DNA from: Sulfitobacter indolifex
GTDB lineage: Bacteria; Pseudomonadota; Alphaproteobacteria; Rhodobacterales; Rhodobacteraceae
DNA: 64,000 nucleotides
Assembly (NCBI RefSeq): GCF_022788655.1
Contig: NZ_CP084955.1
Location: 96,517-160,516, forward strand
Reading direction: 5' to 3'
Made by a program: the position numbers and the translations under genes. This document shows, piece by piece, positions 36,365 to 44,583 of this stretch. Position 1 is the first letter of the stretch; every line of letters begins with the position of its first letter. The notes beneath the pieces were generated by a model. That model saw only the letters and a program-made list of their open reading frames with translations. It searched no databases and had not been told where the DNA came from.

Positions 36365-37239
36365 CTACGAAAAAGCGCTAAGCTGGCCCGTCATCATCCC
36401 GATCCCCATAAGGACCATGACCCCGCCCGCCACTTGATGCAGACACCGCCCAACCGCACCAATCGCCAACAGCCAAACACCTTTCGATACCGTGGCGCTT
36501 GCCGCACTGGCCGTCAGGATTGCGCCGAGGATCGGTCCGATGCCGTCATAATGAAGGGCATAGACCGCCGCCCCCGTTGTCATTGCAAGGGAGACATGAG
36601 GTAGGATCAGCGCAGAACCAACTGCGGCAAGTATGAGCAAGAGGCAGAATGTGGCAAGGCGAAGCAGCATGCGCATGGCAGAGATATAGGAACCCGACGC
36701 GGTGGTGTGATCAACCCAACGCAGATCGTAAAAGATGATGAGCGTGCCGCCGAAAATCACCGCGACCGAGGCCAGCGCATCTGACAGGTTGTGCAGAAAC
36801 AGCGCCCTGATATTCACGCTGCCCTTCTGCATCGAGTAGGTCAGAAGCGCCGTCAACGTATCGACGACAAGCGCGACCCCGCCCAGAATGACCACCGTCC
36901 AACCCGCCAGCGCAGGCGGATCAATCATGCGCATTCCGCCTTCGTAGATCAGATATATCCCGACAAGATAAGCGTGGTGTAGTTAATCAAAGCCGCAACG
37001 ATTTCGATCCGGCCATAGCAAAAGGTCATCCGCGCATCTGCCGGACGCCGTGCGATTTTACGGGCGACAAAAGCGATGACCAATGAGGCCATGTCCGAAA
37101 AATTATGTAGCGCGTCTGCGATAAGTGCGAGCGACCCCGCAAAGTCACCGCCCACGATCTGGGCCACCGTTAGAAGGGCATTCGCCCAGATGGCCAGTGA
37201 TACTCTGCGATCCCCGCCTTTAGGGTCGGGCGTGATCAT
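36365..37239 (-). pseudogene. Broken CDF metal transporter fused to a CcdA remnant
   Basis: The first frame (37239 down to 36949) is the N-terminal half of a zinc-type cation diffusion facilitator: SLALIADALHNFSDMASLVIAFVARKIARRPADARMTFCYGRIEIVAALINY. A frameshift near 36940 moves to a second frame with MIDPPALAGWTVVILGGVALVVDTLTALLTYSMQKGSVNIRALFLHNLSDALASVAVIFGG, still CDF. After YDLRWVD the match stops. The tail, GIGPILGAILTASAASATVSKGVWLLA and HQVAGGVMVLMGIGMMTGQLSAFS, is CcdA-like (thiol-disulfide membrane reductant carrier) with parts missing. So two genes were fused by deletion. Confidence 0.75.
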
Positions 37240-37333
37240 GTGCCATTGGGGCGTTCCTGAGTCTTTTGAAGTCGTATCAGCGTCTTCAAAGACACTTCGC
37301 CCACAGGCGTAGTCAGCTTCGGTTCAAGCCGGA

Positions 37334-37768
37334 TCAACAGCAGCCCGAGCGTTTTTCGGCGCGTGAAACCTTCTGCACCAGTTCTGCTGTTTCTTTGCCA
37401 TCGGCTTCCCGCGTTACATCGGCCTGAGCGACGATCCCGCAGCACTTCCCAGTGTCGTCGGTCACCACGGCACGCCGCACCTGCTTCTCTTCCATCTTGT
37501 TGCAGCAACTTTCGACATCTTCGTCGGGGGACGCGGTCAGCACGTCTTTCGACATAACATCAGACACGCGTGTATCGGCGCCTTTTCCCTGCGCAACCGC
37601 ACCGCAGCAGATGTCTCGGTCCGTCACGATGCCAACCGGCTCACCGGCGTCATTCACCACCGGAATAGAACCGACCGACTTGTCATCCATCAGCTTCGCT
37701 GCCTCCTGAACCGAGTTGTCGGGGCCGCAGCAGGTGGGGTTGCTCGTCATGATTTCTTGAACTTGCAT
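37334..37768 (-). CDS. CBS-domain pair protein with five Cys-Cys pairs
   Basis: AAGGAG 7 bases before the ATG sets the start; longer frames upstream lack one. The 144 residues form two CBS motifs (MQVQEIMTSNPTCCGPDNSVQEAAKLMDDKSVGSIPVV and VSDVMSKDVLTASPDEDVESCCNKMEEKQVRRAVV). Five CC pairs stand at TCCG, ICCG, SCCN, KCCG and the final GCC. Simple CBS pairs bind adenosine nucleotides as regulators of partner proteins. The cysteine pairs suggest metal or redox control. It lies in the metal island between a broken CDF and the DUF411/ATPase pair. Confidence 0.85.
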   Translation of the reverse strand: MQVQEIMTSNPTCCGPDNSVQEAAKLMDDKSVGSIPVVNDAGEPVGIVTDRDICCGAVAQGKGADTRVSDVMSKDVLTASPDEDVESCCNKMEEKQVRRAVVTDDTGKCCGIVAQADVTREADGKETAELVQKVSRAEKRSGCC

Positions 37769-37862
37769 GATCTTACTCCTTGATTGGGTAACAGGATCAA
37801 AACCCGAAGGCCGACGTGCAAGTTCCGGGGGCACGACGCCAAGCAACTCTCAGCGCATGGCT

Positions 37863-38330
37863 CTATGCAGCGTCATAGCTTGAGAACACCTCACTGCTGC
37901 CATCACGGGCAATCAGATAAACATCATAGGCGTCGCTCTCACTCTCCGGCCCCATCCCCGGCGAGCCATAGGGCATCCCCGGCACGGCAAGACCGATGGC
38001 ATCTGGGCGCTCGGCCAGCAGTTTGCGGATGTCGGCAGGTGGGACGTGACCTTCAATCATATAGCCGTCGATCTTTCCGGTGTGGCAAGAAGCCATTTTC
38101 TGCGGGATGCCGTTGTCTTGTTTGTATTTGATCAAGAGCGTTCCCATGCTGCGTTCGGTCGTCACGGCGAAACCCTCGTTCTCCAGAATCTCGATCCACG
38201 CCGAACAGCAGCCGCAGTTAGGGTCTTTCATCACGTGGATCGCAGGCTTTTCTTTGGCCCAGACGGCGAATGGTGCGGCGGCGGCAAAGCTTGCGGAACA
38301 GGCCAGCAGGCTGCGTCGTGTGAGGGTCAT
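37863..38330 (-). CDS. DUF411 metal-binding protein with Tat signal
   Basis: 155 residues. The N-terminus TRRSLLACSASFAAAAPFAVWA is a twin-arginine-type signal. The DUF411 core begins IHVMKDPNCGCCSAWIEIL, with the C39-G-C41-C42 cluster, then MASCHTGKIDGYMIEGHVPPADIRKLLAERPDAIGLAVPGMPYGSPGM, the family's second metal block. Such proteins are linked to copper or other soft-metal handling in the periplasm. It starts 20 bases after the P-type ATPase gene, in the same direction, and is thus probably under the same MerR operator. Confidence 0.88.
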   Translation of the reverse strand: MTLTRRSLLACSASFAAAAPFAVWAKEKPAIHVMKDPNCGCCSAWIEILENEGFAVTTERSMGTLLIKYKQDNGIPQKMASCHTGKIDGYMIEGHVPPADIRKLLAERPDAIGLAVPGMPYGSPGMGPESESDAYDVYLIARDGSSEVFSSYDAA

Positions 38331-38349
38331 GTGAAATCCTTCCAAAGGT

Positions 38350-40611
38350 TCAAACTGTCGTTTCGTTGGTTGCATGTGTTGTAGGGCGCCGACCGGGGGC
38401 GGCCAACCGCTCGGCGGTGGTTGGCCGGAAAAACAGCAGCCGCAGGGCATTGAGCGTCACCAGAACGGTTGCCCCGGTATCCGCCAAGATCGCGATCCAG
38501 AGGCCGGTGATGCCGAGCACTGTGGTGACAAGGAACACGGCCTTTAGCCCGAGCGCGATAGCGATGTTCTGCCGGATATTGCCCATCGCGGCGCGGGCGA
38601 GGCGGATTTGGCCGGGCACATCTGTCACCCGGTCGCGCAGGATCGCGGCATCGGCGGTCTCGAGTGCCACATCGGTGCCGGAGCCCATTGCGACACCTAC
38701 GTGCGCTGCGGCCAATGCCGGGGCGTCATTGATGCCGTCGCCGATCATCATGACCTTCGCCTCAGCCGTGAGGTTTTGAATGGCCGCAACCTTATCCTCC
38801 GGCATCAATTCAGCGCGGTGGTCGATGCCCAGCCCGTCGGCGATGGCCGCAGCGGTGCGTCGGTTGTCCCCGGTGAGCATCACCGATGAAACGCCAAGGG
38901 CGCGCAACTGCGCCACCGCCTCTGCCGCATCGGCGCGGGGTTCATCGCGCAGTGCAATGAGGCCTTGGGCCTCGTTGTCGCGCAAAACAATCACCACGGT
39001 TTTGCCCTGCGCTTCGAGCGCCTCGACCTGAGCACGCAAAGTCTCTGGCAGCGCCCTGCGCTCTGCCGCCAAACGGGGCGAGCCGACGCAGATGGTCGCT
39101 CCTGCGATCACCGCCTCGGCCCCTTTGCCGGGCAAGGCGCGGGACTGTGTCGCGGCGGCGGGGTCGATGTCGCGTGCCTCAGCCGCACCGCAAATGGCCT
39201 GGCCGAGAGGATGGCTCGCGCCGTTCTCAACTCCGGCGGCAAGGGCCAGAAGATCGGCTTCATTTCCCACAAGCACCTGCACATCGGTCACGCGCGGCTT
39301 GCCATGGGTCAGCGTTCCGGTCTTGTCAAAGGCCACATGGGTGACCCGCGCCGCTGCTTCGATCACCGCGCCGCCCTTCATCAGCAACCCGTTGCGCGCC
39401 CCGGTCGACAGGGCCGAAGTGATCGACGCAGGCACCGAGATCACCAGCGCGCAGGGGCAGCCGATCAGCAGCAAAGCCAGCGCCCGATAGATCCATTCGT
39501 CCCAAGCGCCCCCGAAGGCGAGCGGCGGCCCCACGGCCACCAAAGCGGCCATGCCGACCACGGCGGGCATGTAGACGCGGCTGAACCGATCAATGAAGCG
39601 CTCGGTCGGCGCGCGGGCGCTCTCGGCCTCTTCCACCAGCCGCACAATGCGCGCGATGGTGTTGTCCGCCGCAGCCTTTGTGACTCGGATGCGCAGCAAC
39701 GCTTCTGTGTTGATCGATCCGGCAAAGACATCCACACCCGGCTCCTTAAGACGCGGCACGCTCTCCCCGGTTACGGGGCTTTCATCTACGCCCGAAGTGC
39801 CGCTAACCACCTCGCCGTCACAGGGCACCCGGTCACCGGGGCGCACCTGAACGATCTGGCCGACGCTGAGTGCCTCGGCCGCCACCTCCCGCGTCTTGTT
39901 GCCGACCTCAAGGCGCGCGGTTTTCGGCACCAGCTTGGTCAGCGCACGGATGCTGTTACGCGCCTTCCCGGCGGAAACACCCTCCAGCAATTCGCCCACG
40001 GCAAAGAGAAAGACCACCAGTGCGGCCTCTTCTGGCTCTCCGATCACAAGCGCACCGCTGGCGGCGATGGTCATCAGCATTTCGATGGTAAAGGGCATCC
40101 CCACCCGCGCCATGGCAAAGGCCCGGCGGGCGACGGGGATCAGGCCGATCAGCGTGGCTATGACAAAGGCCCAATGTGAAATCTCAGCCGACAGGAGAAG
40201 CCGCGAGGCCCATGCCGCTGCGAGCAACGCGCCGCTGCCGAGGACCAAGCGGCCTTTCGTGGTTTGATACCAAGCGGGGTCTGGTGTTTCTTCAAGCGCA
40301 GGCTCCTGAGGCACGGCCCCTGCCCCGCCGATCACCGCATCGTCCGGTAGGATGAAACCACCCTTCGGCCTCTCTGCCTTTGCCCCCTTCGGAGAGATAC
40401 CAAAACCGATACCGCGCACTTCTTTCTCGATCCGCTCTGACGAGGTCTCATTCTCGTTCAGCGTCAGGCGCAGGCGTTCGGACATCAGCGCGACGTCGAC
40501 ATCCGCGACCCCCGGCAAGCGCTCCACCGCGCCGCGCACCTTGGCCGCGCAGGCACCGCAGTCCATCCCCGTGACGCGCCATTCCCGTTGTGCTCTGCTG
40601 CCGTCCGCCAT
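38350..40611 (-). CDS. zntA: Zn/Cd/Pb-type heavy-metal P1B ATPase
   Basis: 753 residues from the ATG; a TTG 12 bases upstream is also in frame. Domains: HMA with GMDCGACAAKV (C18, C21), actuator with SPVTGESVP, the membrane metal site CPC in GCPCALVIS, phosphorylation site DKTGTLTHG, ATP-binding TGDNRRTAAAI, and hinge GDGINDAPALAAAHVGVAMG. The last membrane pair has LWIAILADTGATVLVTLNALRLL, whose Asp is the mark of the Zn/Cd/Pb subgroup rather than Cu ATPases. It exports divalent metal. A MerR-type operator lies 42 bases upstream. Confidence 0.92.
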   Translation of the reverse strand: MADGSRAQREWRVTGMDCGACAAKVRGAVERLPGVADVDVALMSERLRLTLNENETSSERIEKEVRGIGFGISPKGAKAERPKGGFILPDDAVIGGAGAVPQEPALEETPDPAWYQTTKGRLVLGSGALLAAAWASRLLLSAEISHWAFVIATLIGLIPVARRAFAMARVGMPFTIEMLMTIAASGALVIGEPEEAALVVFLFAVGELLEGVSAGKARNSIRALTKLVPKTARLEVGNKTREVAAEALSVGQIVQVRPGDRVPCDGEVVSGTSGVDESPVTGESVPRLKEPGVDVFAGSINTEALLRIRVTKAAADNTIARIVRLVEEAESARAPTERFIDRFSRVYMPAVVGMAALVAVGPPLAFGGAWDEWIYRALALLLIGCPCALVISVPASITSALSTGARNGLLMKGGAVIEAAARVTHVAFDKTGTLTHGKPRVTDVQVLVGNEADLLALAAGVENGASHPLGQAICGAAEARDIDPAAATQSRALPGKGAEAVIAGATICVGSPRLAAERRALPETLRAQVEALEAQGKTVVIVLRDNEAQGLIALRDEPRADAAEAVAQLRALGVSSVMLTGDNRRTAAAIADGLGIDHRAELMPEDKVAAIQNLTAEAKVMMIGDGINDAPALAAAHVGVAMGSGTDVALETADAAILRDRVTDVPGQIRLARAAMGNIRQNIAIALGLKAVFLVTTVLGITGLWIAILADTGATVLVTLNALRLLFFRPTTAERLAAPGRRPTTHATNETTV

Positions 40612-40652
40612 GTCTGTTTCCAATCCGATTCACCGTCAGAAGCAGAGATACG

Positions 40653-40671
40653 ACCTACAGCAACTGTAGCT
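40653..40671 (-). promoter_or_regulatory. MerR-family operator in the zntA promoter
   Basis: The dyad ACCTACAG-CAA-CTGTAGCT shares its core with the site beside the MerR gene. On the minus strand it lies between a TTGAAG -35-like and a TATCTC -10-like hexamer separated by 19 bases. That overlong spacer is the mark of MerR-activated promoters. Confidence 0.8.
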
Positions 40672-40693
40672 TCAAGCGCTTTTTGAAGTTTTT

Positions 40694-41497
40694 TTAGCCC
40701 AGCCAAACGTCAAGAAACAACATAAGCACCAGCCCAATCGCCAAACCGAGCGTCGCCTTGTTCTGATGCCCGCTGCGATGAGTTTCGGGAATGATCTCAT
40801 GGCTGATGACGAAAAGCATCGCCCCAGCGGCAAAGGCCAGGCCCCAAGGCAGCAACGGTTCAGACAGCGCGATGATCCCGGCGCCGAGCAGCCCGCCGAT
40901 CGGCTCAACCATCCCGGTCAGGGCTGCAATGCCCCAAGCGCGACCTTTGGAATAGCCTTCGCCCAAGAGTGCCACCGCCACAGCGAGCCCTTCGGGCGCG
41001 TTTTGCAACCCGATGCCGAGCGCCAGTGGCGTGCCGCCCGACAGCCCATCCGCGCCGAAGCCCACACCAACGGCCAGACCTTCGGGGAAGTTGTGAATCG
41101 TGATCGCGATAATGAAAAGCCATACCCGCCGAAGCGATGCAGCCGCCGGCCCCTCGCGGCCCGTCTTGAAGTGCTCATGCGGCAGAAGCTCGTTCATCAG
41201 CGCCACGGCTCCCATGCCGAGCAAGATCGCCACACAAACGATCGCGGCAGGCGTGGCCTCGCTGTCATACCGCAGACCTGCTGCATCCAGTGCCGGGATG
41301 ATGAGCGAAAAGAAAGACGCCGCCAGCATCACCCCCGCGGCAAACCCCAACGACAGGTCGCGCGTTGCCCGCGACGGGGTGCGCCCAAAGAGCACCGGCA
41401 CGGCCCCCACGGCGGTCATGGCCCCCGCAGCCAGGCTGCCAAGAAATCCAAGCATCAGGGGTGACATCGTCTCCAAGGGGGAATCCTTCCTTAACAT
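40694..41497 (-). CDS. ZIP-family divalent metal transporter
   Basis: Up to 267 residues; a Met 21 bases in is an alternative start. Eight helices. The ZIP metal-site helices are IIAITIHNFPEGLAVGVGFG (about 135-155) and GIGLQNAPEGLAVAVALLGEGYSKG (about 165-190), with the HNFPEG and NAPEG motifs. LLPHEHFKTGREG is a His-containing loop. GufA/ZupT-like members import Zn, Mn, Fe or Co. It is divergent from the merR gene and transcribed toward zntA, from a region containing a MerR-type dyad. Import and export genes under one regulator need not respond in the same sense. Confidence 0.9.
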   Translation of the reverse strand: MLRKDSPLETMSPLMLGFLGSLAAGAMTAVGAVPVLFGRTPSRATRDLSLGFAAGVMLAASFFSLIIPALDAAGLRYDSEATPAAIVCVAILLGMGAVALMNELLPHEHFKTGREGPAAASLRRVWLFIIAITIHNFPEGLAVGVGFGADGLSGGTPLALGIGLQNAPEGLAVAVALLGEGYSKGRAWGIAALTGMVEPIGGLLGAGIIALSEPLLPWGLAFAAGAMLFVISHEIIPETHRSGHQNKATLGLAIGLVLMLFLDVWLG

Positions 41498-41594
41498 TAG
41501 CTATCTGCAGCCGCCGACGACGTAGCCCGCCGGGCCAGCGGGCCAAGACTAGGCAAAGGAGAGCGCCTCGTCCACTTGCGCCAGTGCCCCGGAC

Positions 41595-41615
41595 AACCTA
41601 CAGAGACTGTAGGTT
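41595..41615. promoter_or_regulatory. MerR-family operator between the ZIP and merR genes
   Basis: AACCTACAG and CTGTAGGTT form a perfect 9-bp dyad around AGA, 15 bases before the merR ATG. The core CTACAG-n3-CTGTAG recurs in the zntA promoter. The regulator probably represses or tunes itself here and may affect the divergent ZIP gene. Confidence 0.8.
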
Positions 41616-41630
41616 ACAAGAGGCTCAGAT

Positions 41631-42056
41631 ATGCTCGCCATCGGCACACTCGCAAAGCGCACCGGCACCAAAGTGCAGACGATCCGCTATTACGAGCAGA
41701 TCGGTCTAATGCCTGAACCCGGAAGGACCGAAGGCGGCCAGCGGCGCTATGGCGATGCCGAGTTGGACCGCCTCTCCTTCATCCGCCATTCCCGCCAGCT
41801 CGGCTTTTCGCTGGAGGCGATCCGAGAGTTGCTGGACCTTTCAGACACGCCCGACCGATCCTGTGCTGATGTCGATGCCATCGCCCAAAGGCAACTTCGC
41901 CAAGTCGAGGCGCGGCTGGTGCGGCTCCAGGCCCTCCGCGTGGAATTGCAGCGCATGATCGGTGCCTGCAACGCGGATCGGGTGAGCGATTGTCGCATTC
42001 TTGAGGTGCTGCGCGACCATGAGGAATGTCTCGCCGATCACGGGACCACCGCCTGA
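41631..42056 (+). CDS. MerR-family metal regulator (ZntR/CadR-like)
   Basis: 141 residues. The N-terminal winged helix is [50 protein letters not shown], standard for metal-sensing MerR proteins. The dimer helix follows. Cysteines at C78 (DRSCAD), C113 and C121 ([10 protein letters not shown]), with H130 and C133, fit the ZntR/CadR pattern of a Cys at the start of the dimer helix plus a C-terminal Cys loop. With a zntA-type ATPase next door and shared operators, Zn, Cd or Pb is the likely ligand. Its stop overlaps the ynfA start. Confidence 0.9.
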   Translation: MLAIGTLAKRTGTKVQTIRYYEQIGLMPEPGRTEGGQRRYGDAELDRLSFIRHSRQLGFSLEAIRELLDLSDTPDRSCADVDAIAQRQLRQVEARLVRLQALRVELQRMIGACNADRVSDCRILEVLRDHEECLADHGTTA

Positions 42057-42379
42057 TGCCTGCCGCCCTGCTCTATCCGCTTGCGGCATTGGCTGAGATC
42101 GTCGGGTGTTTCGCGGTCTGGACGTGGTGGCGCGGCGCTTCGCCACTTTGGCTGGTGCCGGGGCTGCTCAGCTTGGCGCTGTTTGCGGGATTGTTGGCCT
42201 TGGTTGAGGCAGGCTTCGCCGGGCGCGCTTTTGCGGCCTATGGCGGCATCTATATCGCGGCTTCGCTGGCGTGGATGTGGGCTGTAGAAGGGCAGCGGCC
42301 TGATCTTTGGGATGCTGCCGGGGCGGGCCTCTGCATTCTTGGCGCAGCGGTGATTATTCTTGCGCCCCGCGCCGGATAG
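42056..42379 (+). CDS. ynfA: YnfA/UPF0060-family membrane protein
   Basis: 107 residues, four helices, with the family blocks [44 protein letters not shown] and [20 protein letters not shown]. The Glu in helix 1 is the conserved charged residue of this small-multidrug-resistance-like family. The ATG shares its A with the merR stop (TGATG), so it is translated with the regulator. It is thought to export small cationic compounds; its substrate here is unknown. Confidence 0.9.
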   Translation: MPAALLYPLAALAEIVGCFAVWTWWRGASPLWLVPGLLSLALFAGLLALVEAGFAGRAFAAYGGIYIAASLAWMWAVEGQRPDLWDAAGAGLCILGAAVIILAPRAG

Positions 42380-42410
42380 GCTGCCGACCCTTCTGAAAGG
42401 ACCGGCAGCC
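42379..42410. terminator. Hairpin between convergent genes
   Basis: GGCTGCCG and CGGCAGCC form an 8-bp perfect stem, with an inner CCTT/AAGG pairing. It lies directly after ynfA and 8 bases after the stop of the convergent anchor gene. There is no good T tract on either side, so strength is uncertain. Confidence 0.5.
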
Positions 42411-42417
42411 ATGTGGT

Positions 42418-43074
42418 TTAGCTGGCGTCTTTGAATTCGTCGTATTCGCCGCGCACCTGAACGGTCACGGTGACCGCTGTCTTGTCACGGTTGCGCCAGA
42501 ACCAGCCGTGTTCACCTGCGAAACCGGCAGTGATTTCGCCCTCATCACCTGTCGAGCCGCGGCCTTTGTAATAGGTCTCGGATTGGCCCGACCCATGACC
42601 GTGCAGGTCAAAGTTCACACGCCCCCCGTCGACCAACATAGCGTATTGCGCGGTTTGGCCTTCTTCCATCACCAACTTCCACTCGGCAGACTCGCCCGGT
42701 GCCAGCGTGAAGGTGATTTCATCGCGCCATTCTTGCACGGCTTCAGACGGCACCTCTTCGGCATGGGCGGCGCCGACGAAGACGCTGAAGATGTCGTTCA
42801 TCAGGCTGGATTGCTCTTGGGTCACAAGCGCGCCCTGCTCTTCCAGCGCTTTGATGCGGTCTGCTTCGGCCTCTGCGGCAAGCTGGCTTTTTATCTCGCC
42901 CATTTCAGCCAGACCGAGCACGCTGCCGATCCCGGTGGGGTCGATGTCGTATTCCGCGGGCAGCACCACGGTCACGAGGATCGCGACAGCGCTGGCCGCT
43001 GCAATGGCGGTGGAGCGGATGAGCTGCGCGGAGGTGGGCAATTCGTTGAGGCTTGGTTTTTCTGCGTTGAACAT
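42418..43074 (-). CDS. Transmembrane anchor protein associated with HupE/UreJ
   Basis: 218 residues: a short cytoplasmic leader, one membrane helix at about 22-42 (AIAAASAVAILVTVVLP), a helical linker, and a C-terminal beta domain (about 110-210) with ITFTLAPGESAEWKLVMEEGQTAQYAMLVDGGRVNFDLHGHGSGQSETYYKG and GFAGEHGWFWRNRDKTAVTVTVQVRGEY. The beta domain should be periplasmic. The type is regularly found beside HupE genes in roseobacters. It starts 17 bases after HupE. It may present metal to the permease (inference); DLHGHGSG offers His ligands. Confidence 0.8.
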   Translation of the reverse strand: MFNAEKPSLNELPTSAQLIRSTAIAAASAVAILVTVVLPAEYDIDPTGIGSVLGLAEMGEIKSQLAAEAEADRIKALEEQGALVTQEQSSLMNDIFSVFVGAAHAEEVPSEAVQEWRDEITFTLAPGESAEWKLVMEEGQTAQYAMLVDGGRVNFDLHGHGSGQSETYYKGRGSTGDEGEITAGFAGEHGWFWRNRDKTAVTVTVQVRGEYDEFKDAS

Positions 43075-43091
43075 GTGGTTCTCCTATTTGC

Positions 43092-43820
43092 TTACGCGGC
43101 TACGAAATAGCCGGTGATTTGAAGGCCCATGAGGATGAACCCCATAGCCATCATGATGACGTTTGCGGTGTAGGCTTGGCGGAAGAAGTTGGGTGATTTC
43201 CGCCAAAAGCCCATGACGATAAGGATGACGGCAAGCGCCATCAGCTGGCCCATCTCAACGCCTACGTTAAACGCCAGAAGGTTGGCCAAAAGGCCGTCCG
43301 AGGCGATCTCGTAGTCGAGAAGCTTGGTGGCCAGACCGGTGCCGTGGAAGAAGCCGAAGATCAGCGTTGCAACCTTGGTATTGGGCTGCACGCCGAACCA
43401 GCGTTGATAGGCGCCAAGGTTATCGAGCGCCTTGTAGACGACCGACAGGCCAATGATGGTGTCAACGATATAGGCGTTGATGCCCCAGCCGAACCAGACA
43501 CCGGCCAGCATCGTGGTCGAATGCCCCAGTGCAAAGATGCTGACATAGATGCCGACGTCTTTCATCTTGTAGAGAAAGAAGACGACGCCGAACAAAAACA
43601 GGATGTGGTCGTAACCCGTCACCATGTGTTTGGCACCGAGATACATGAAGGGAATGATGTTCACCCCCCAGATTTCCTGAATATAGCCGGCATCTCCGGG
43701 CGTGACGTTATGTGCCAAGGCATAGCTTGCGCTCTGAATGAGCAAGGTAACTGTGACAAGGGACAGGATCGCGATCCGGCGTGCGCCAAAATCGGTCCAG
43801 CCCCGTGGGACTGTGTTCAT
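43092..43820 (-). CDS. HupE/UreJ-family metal permease
   Basis: 242 residues with a cleavable-like first helix and six more. Family motif: YLGAKHMVTGYDHILFLFGVVFF (H-x5-DH), then FALGHSTTMLAGVWFG, a second His block, and FGFFHGTGLATKLL. HupE and UreJ proteins are nickel or cobalt permeases; some relatives are linked to copper. It sits between the His-rich exported protein and the anchor protein on the minus strand, divergent from a CsoR-family repressor. Confidence 0.88.
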   Translation of the reverse strand: MNTVPRGWTDFGARRIAILSLVTVTLLIQSASYALAHNVTPGDAGYIQEIWGVNIIPFMYLGAKHMVTGYDHILFLFGVVFFLYKMKDVGIYVSIFALGHSTTMLAGVWFGWGINAYIVDTIIGLSVVYKALDNLGAYQRWFGVQPNTKVATLIFGFFHGTGLATKLLDYEIASDGLLANLLAFNVGVEMGQLMALAVILIVMGFWRKSPNFFRQAYTANVIMMAMGFILMGLQITGYFVAA

Positions 43821-43877
43821 GGATTGAACTCCGCGTATGTGTTTTCTGATGAATGGGAGCGCCAGTGGCGCGGCCAG

Positions 43878-44234
43878 TCACACGCGCGGCGGTCGTTCGA
43901 TCAGGTAGACCCTTGAGGTATTTGCAGAAGCGGCACTGAGCCGCCAAGCGGCCCTGTAGACCTCAACAGGTTGCGCGGCCAGGGCGCGGCCAAACACGAC
44001 GGCTTGGCTATGGTCATGGTCTGCGCTGTCGTGGCTGTGCCCATGCATGGCCCAAGCAAGGTCCTCTTCTAACCCGTGAGAGTGCCCGTGATCCGCGATC
44101 ATCTGTTCATGATCTTGAAGAACATCCAACACCGCAGGAACATGGGAAGAGGTCGGCGCCACGGACCAGACAAGCACGGCCACACAGAGAAGCATCGCAA
44201 AAGCGGCTTGCCCAGTTGTCCGTAGAAAAGTCAT
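43878..44234 (-). CDS. His-rich exported protein (118 aa)
   Basis: The start is set at the Met before a signal-like helix (TFLRTTGQAAFAMLLCVAVLVWSVAP). The rest holds three His clusters: DHEQMIADHGHSHGLEED, MHGHSHDSADHDHS. The C-terminal 40 residues have no known motif. Export and His clusters suggest binding of Ni, Co, Zn or Cu in the periplasm. First gene of the His-rich/HupE/anchor unit, reading away from the repressor gene, with the G-tract operator between. Confidence 0.65.
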   Translation of the reverse strand: MTFLRTTGQAAFAMLLCVAVLVWSVAPTSSHVPAVLDVLQDHEQMIADHGHSHGLEEDLAWAMHGHSHDSADHDHSQAVVFGRALAAQPVEVYRAAWRLSAASANTSRVYLIERPPRV

Positions 44235-44286
44235 CTGCCCTGTCTGCCCTCTCGTCAATTACGCGGCGCTTTTCGCCGTCTTGCTC

Positions 44287-44305
44287 TATCCCCCCTAGGG
44301 GGATA
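44287..44305. promoter_or_regulatory. G-tract operator for a CsoR-family repressor
   Basis: TATCCCCC-CTA-GGGGGATA is a perfect 8-bp dyad. It lies 10 bases before the repressor ATG and about 50 bases from the divergent His-rich gene. AT-flanked G/C tracts are the established operator type of RcnR, DmeR and InrS members of this family. Confidence 0.8.
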
Positions 44306-44315
44306 CGGTCTTAGT

Positions 44316-44576
44316 ATGTCAGACAACCATATTCATGCAAGTCATCCCGCCCTCATTGCCCGGCTGAAACGTGCCGATGGGCATCTGCGTGCGGTGATCG
44401 CGATGTTAGAGGCAGGCAAACCCTGCGTTGACGTGGCGCAGCAGCTGCAGGCCGTTGAGAAGGCCGTGACCAACGCCAAGCGCGTGTTGATCCATGACCA
44501 CATCGACCATTGCCTTGAAGTCGATGGCTCCGAGAGTGACCGCGCCGAGCTCAAAGCTATCACCCGTTACCTCTGA
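44316..44576 (+). CDS. CsoR/RcnR/InrS-family metal-sensing repressor
   Basis: 86 residues, all helical: LIARLKRADGHLRAVIAMLEAGKPCVDVAQQLQAVEKAVTNAKRVLIHDHIDHCLEV. The metal fingerprint is C37, H62, C66, the same spacing as CsoR (Cu) and InrS (Ni), while RcnR has C-H-H. The N-terminus MSDNHIHASH adds histidines that could act as the extra ligand in Ni/Co sensors. With HupE and an MFS exporter next to it, Ni or Co seems likelier than Cu, but sequence does not settle this. Operator: the adjacent G-tract dyad. Confidence 0.88.
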   Translation: MSDNHIHASHPALIARLKRADGHLRAVIAMLEAGKPCVDVAQQLQAVEKAVTNAKRVLIHDHIDHCLEVDGSESDRAELKAITRYL

Positions 44577-44583
44577 GGACATT

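Noticed and set aside
38965..40179. 404-codon plus-strand ORF inside the P-type ATPase gene
   Set aside because: Antisense frame in a GC-rich gene; the ATPase motifs on the other strand are unmistakable.
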